Source of the DNA: Astropecten irregularis
Taxonomy: Eukaryota > Echinodermata > Asteroidea > Paxillosida > Astropectinidae
Direction of reading: 5' to 3'
Assembly: GCA_963971285.1 (NCBI GenBank)
Contig: OZ020244.1
Span: 24,862,001-24,926,000 of the forward strand
DNA length: 64,000 nucleotides
Part shown: positions 54,301 through 57,110 of the stretch, in pieces
Layout: each line of letters starts with the position of its first letter
Position numbering within the stretch: the stretch's first letter is position 1
Notes under the pieces: model-generated
Databases searched by the model: none
What the model saw: the letters and a program-made list of their open reading frames with translations, nothing else
Told to the model about the DNA's origin: nothing
Made by a program: the position numbers and the translations under genes

Positions 54301-57079
54301 CCGTTCAGCGATGGGTTTGGGCTTTAGCGTTGATCGCAAAGTTGGTGAAATCGGCCCCAGATCCCATTTTAGCATATCCTGCATGGGACGTGGATCCGTA
54401 AGATCACTGATCGCTTGCTGAAACAAACACAAGACAGAATCTACACCATTCCTCTAAATAACTAAGAAAAGAGAAAGACCGTTCCACCAAGTCCAGGGAC
54501 CGATTTCACAAACGCTTTGCAATCATCGCTAATGCCAAAATCCATAGCTAAACAGAGAATCGATCACTACTTTGTGTAGCAATTTTCCGTTTAGCGATGG
54601 ATTTGGGGTTTAGCGATGCTCGCAAAGCATTTGTGAAATCGGCCCCTGGGTCTATATCTATGGCATCCATGCTACAGCATCAGTACGCATGTACAGAACC
54701 ATTTGCTGTACTACATGAGTTGCACATTTTACAGAACTACTTCAAGTGAAACAGAAATCAATCCGTGCGACTTCAATGGAAGAATACAACAATGGCAATT
54801 AGGAGTCCCTTATAAAGTACACAGGATTCCTGATGGTGCATGGACACCAGAGATATCATACCCTGACCCGGTGGAACAACCAAGTGACAAATACTGTTAT
54901 GAAATGGGAAACGGACATGGACAGGGTTACAACACACACTACTATCAGTATCAGTACGTTAATGGGCCACATCTGGAGTGCTGGTAATTGGAACTCATGA
55001 GTCTTACCTTCTACTGTTAATGTAACATTACTCTCTTCGGATAGACGGCTGGCAGCTAGGGAAATCAGTGCAGGAATTTATGTTAAATTAACAAATTAAA
55101 AAACAACAACGGTTTACTTCTGTTTCAAACCACTGAAGACAATACAGTAAACTGCATAGTGCATACACTGTACCTGTGCAAAATGTTGTCTTCTAAGAAT
55201 TTATATTTCACATTTTATCATTCAAACTTGATCCTGCAGAAGTGTCAAGCATGTCATCCAGAATCCATGCACACATAAACCCTAACCCATACACATGTTA
55301 CAATTGTACATGTACCATGTACCATGTAACAATTGTACATCTTCAAATTATGTATTTGTCAGGAAGGGGGGAATCCTTCAATTGTTTATATCTGAAAGAA
55401 AGATACACAAATGTAATGTTACATTTTAAAAGATCAAAAATAAAAGAGAAAAGACTTAAGAAATACTGTGGCTGTTTTTCACTGTTCTCTCAAAAAGTGG
55501 GCATCGTATGGGACTGAAATTTTCACAGATGACTGTTATTGTACATTATCTGTATTGATATTTTTGCCCATGAATCAGTATTTCTTTGATAAAAAACCAA
55601 AGTATGATATTACCTTTAAGATATTTACCATTAACAATTAGCAAACCTGAGAAACGGTATCCAGTACAACTTGGGTCCAGGCCTCCGGGGCTCACTGAAT
55701 GAGGATAAGACAGATCTACAGTGGGCTTTAATCTCCCACCCCTAGTCCTTGCCTTGGTGTCCTCTTTGATGCCTATAGTTCCATAAACTGACATCATTAT
55801 CAGGCTCTGACCTGGTATACATGTAAGCTTCAATGATCAATGTCCATCTACATTACACCTGAACTAGATGCATGCATTATAGGGATCCAGAGGTGTAAGG
55901 AACCGGTCCGACTGTATCTACATTGTATCATCTGCTTGCTACACACGGACTGCAATTACCCAGACTGAAGATGCATAAAATGTATACAAATTGCTCCTAG
56001 GGGGATTTGAACCCTGACTGCAAGAAGGGGTGCACCAATGGAGCTGTACGTACATGTACGTGTACCAAAGGACAAGACCTCTGTAACCTCTGTGAACATC
56101 CAGGCTAGATTTTGAGAAAGGATCAGGCTCCGGCTGCATCTCTGTCATCCATATGCTGAAAAACATAGGTTGTGGGTTTTTAATGAAGCTGAAGCTCTCT
56201 TTTCTTTTTCAAACCAGAGAATCTACTTCTGAACCACACCCAAAAGCCTGTATTTTGATAACCGTTATTTCATAATGGATTCACGAAATGGAGCCGGAGC
56301 CGGATCTGGAGCCGGATCTGGAGCTGGATCTGGAGCCGGATCTGGAGCCGGATCTGGAGCCGGATCTGGAGCCAGAGCTGAGGTTTGGAAAAGACCTTTA
56401 GAAACAAACAGGCCCTACAATTAACCTCTCAAACCAAACAAGATCTACAGTGAACATGTAGGCTACATATAATGTAGAAAGTAAGCATATTCTATTATTG
56501 GTCTCTAAAAACTGAAGTGAATGAGTCAGATTTTTGATTACACACTGTACATTATGCCTACAGTTCATGTTCCATACATGTACATGCACATGGACATGTT
56601 CAAGACGGATATACTGCAAGGGAGTAATGCAAACAAATGTCAGTGGGAAGTTCTACAACAAATTGTCTCATCACACCGCCTTATAATTTACAACCTCTGG
56701 TGCCTGTTTATAAAGCCATCATCAAGTCAGATGAATTACTGCATTGAGTGCATTCTGCCTCTGTAATCAATTGCCTTCGCACTGCTCAGGAAAACAGACA
56801 TGGCAATCATTCTACATAAGCAATATGCTGAGGCTACAATGAACATGTATACATGTATACATGTGTACATGTGTATAGTCTCTATGGGGGTTTAAGCAGG
56901 CTTAGGCTCAGGCTTAGGCTCAGGCTCTGTCATCCATATATGCTGAAAATATAAGTTGTGGTTTTTCATTGAAGCTGAAGCTCTGTTTTCCTTTTCAAAA
57001 CGGAGAATCTTCTTCTGAACTGCTGCCAAAAGCCTCTATTTCGACACCCATTATTTTAGAATGGATTCACGAAATGGAG

Positions 57080-57110
<31 letters not shown>

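Larger units (their letters stand above)
48444..55007 (-). other. 6.6-kb intron between coding exons 3 and 4
   Basis: Repeat-rich intron with two foldback copies in tandem (48.86-49.53 kb), several MITEs and AT-rich DNA around 51.1-51.9 and 52.7-54.1 kb. A + strand open frame at 54703-54987 (MLYYMSCTFYRTTSSETEIN at its start) lies 20 bases from coding exon 3 but has no recognisable domain. Confidence 0.6.
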
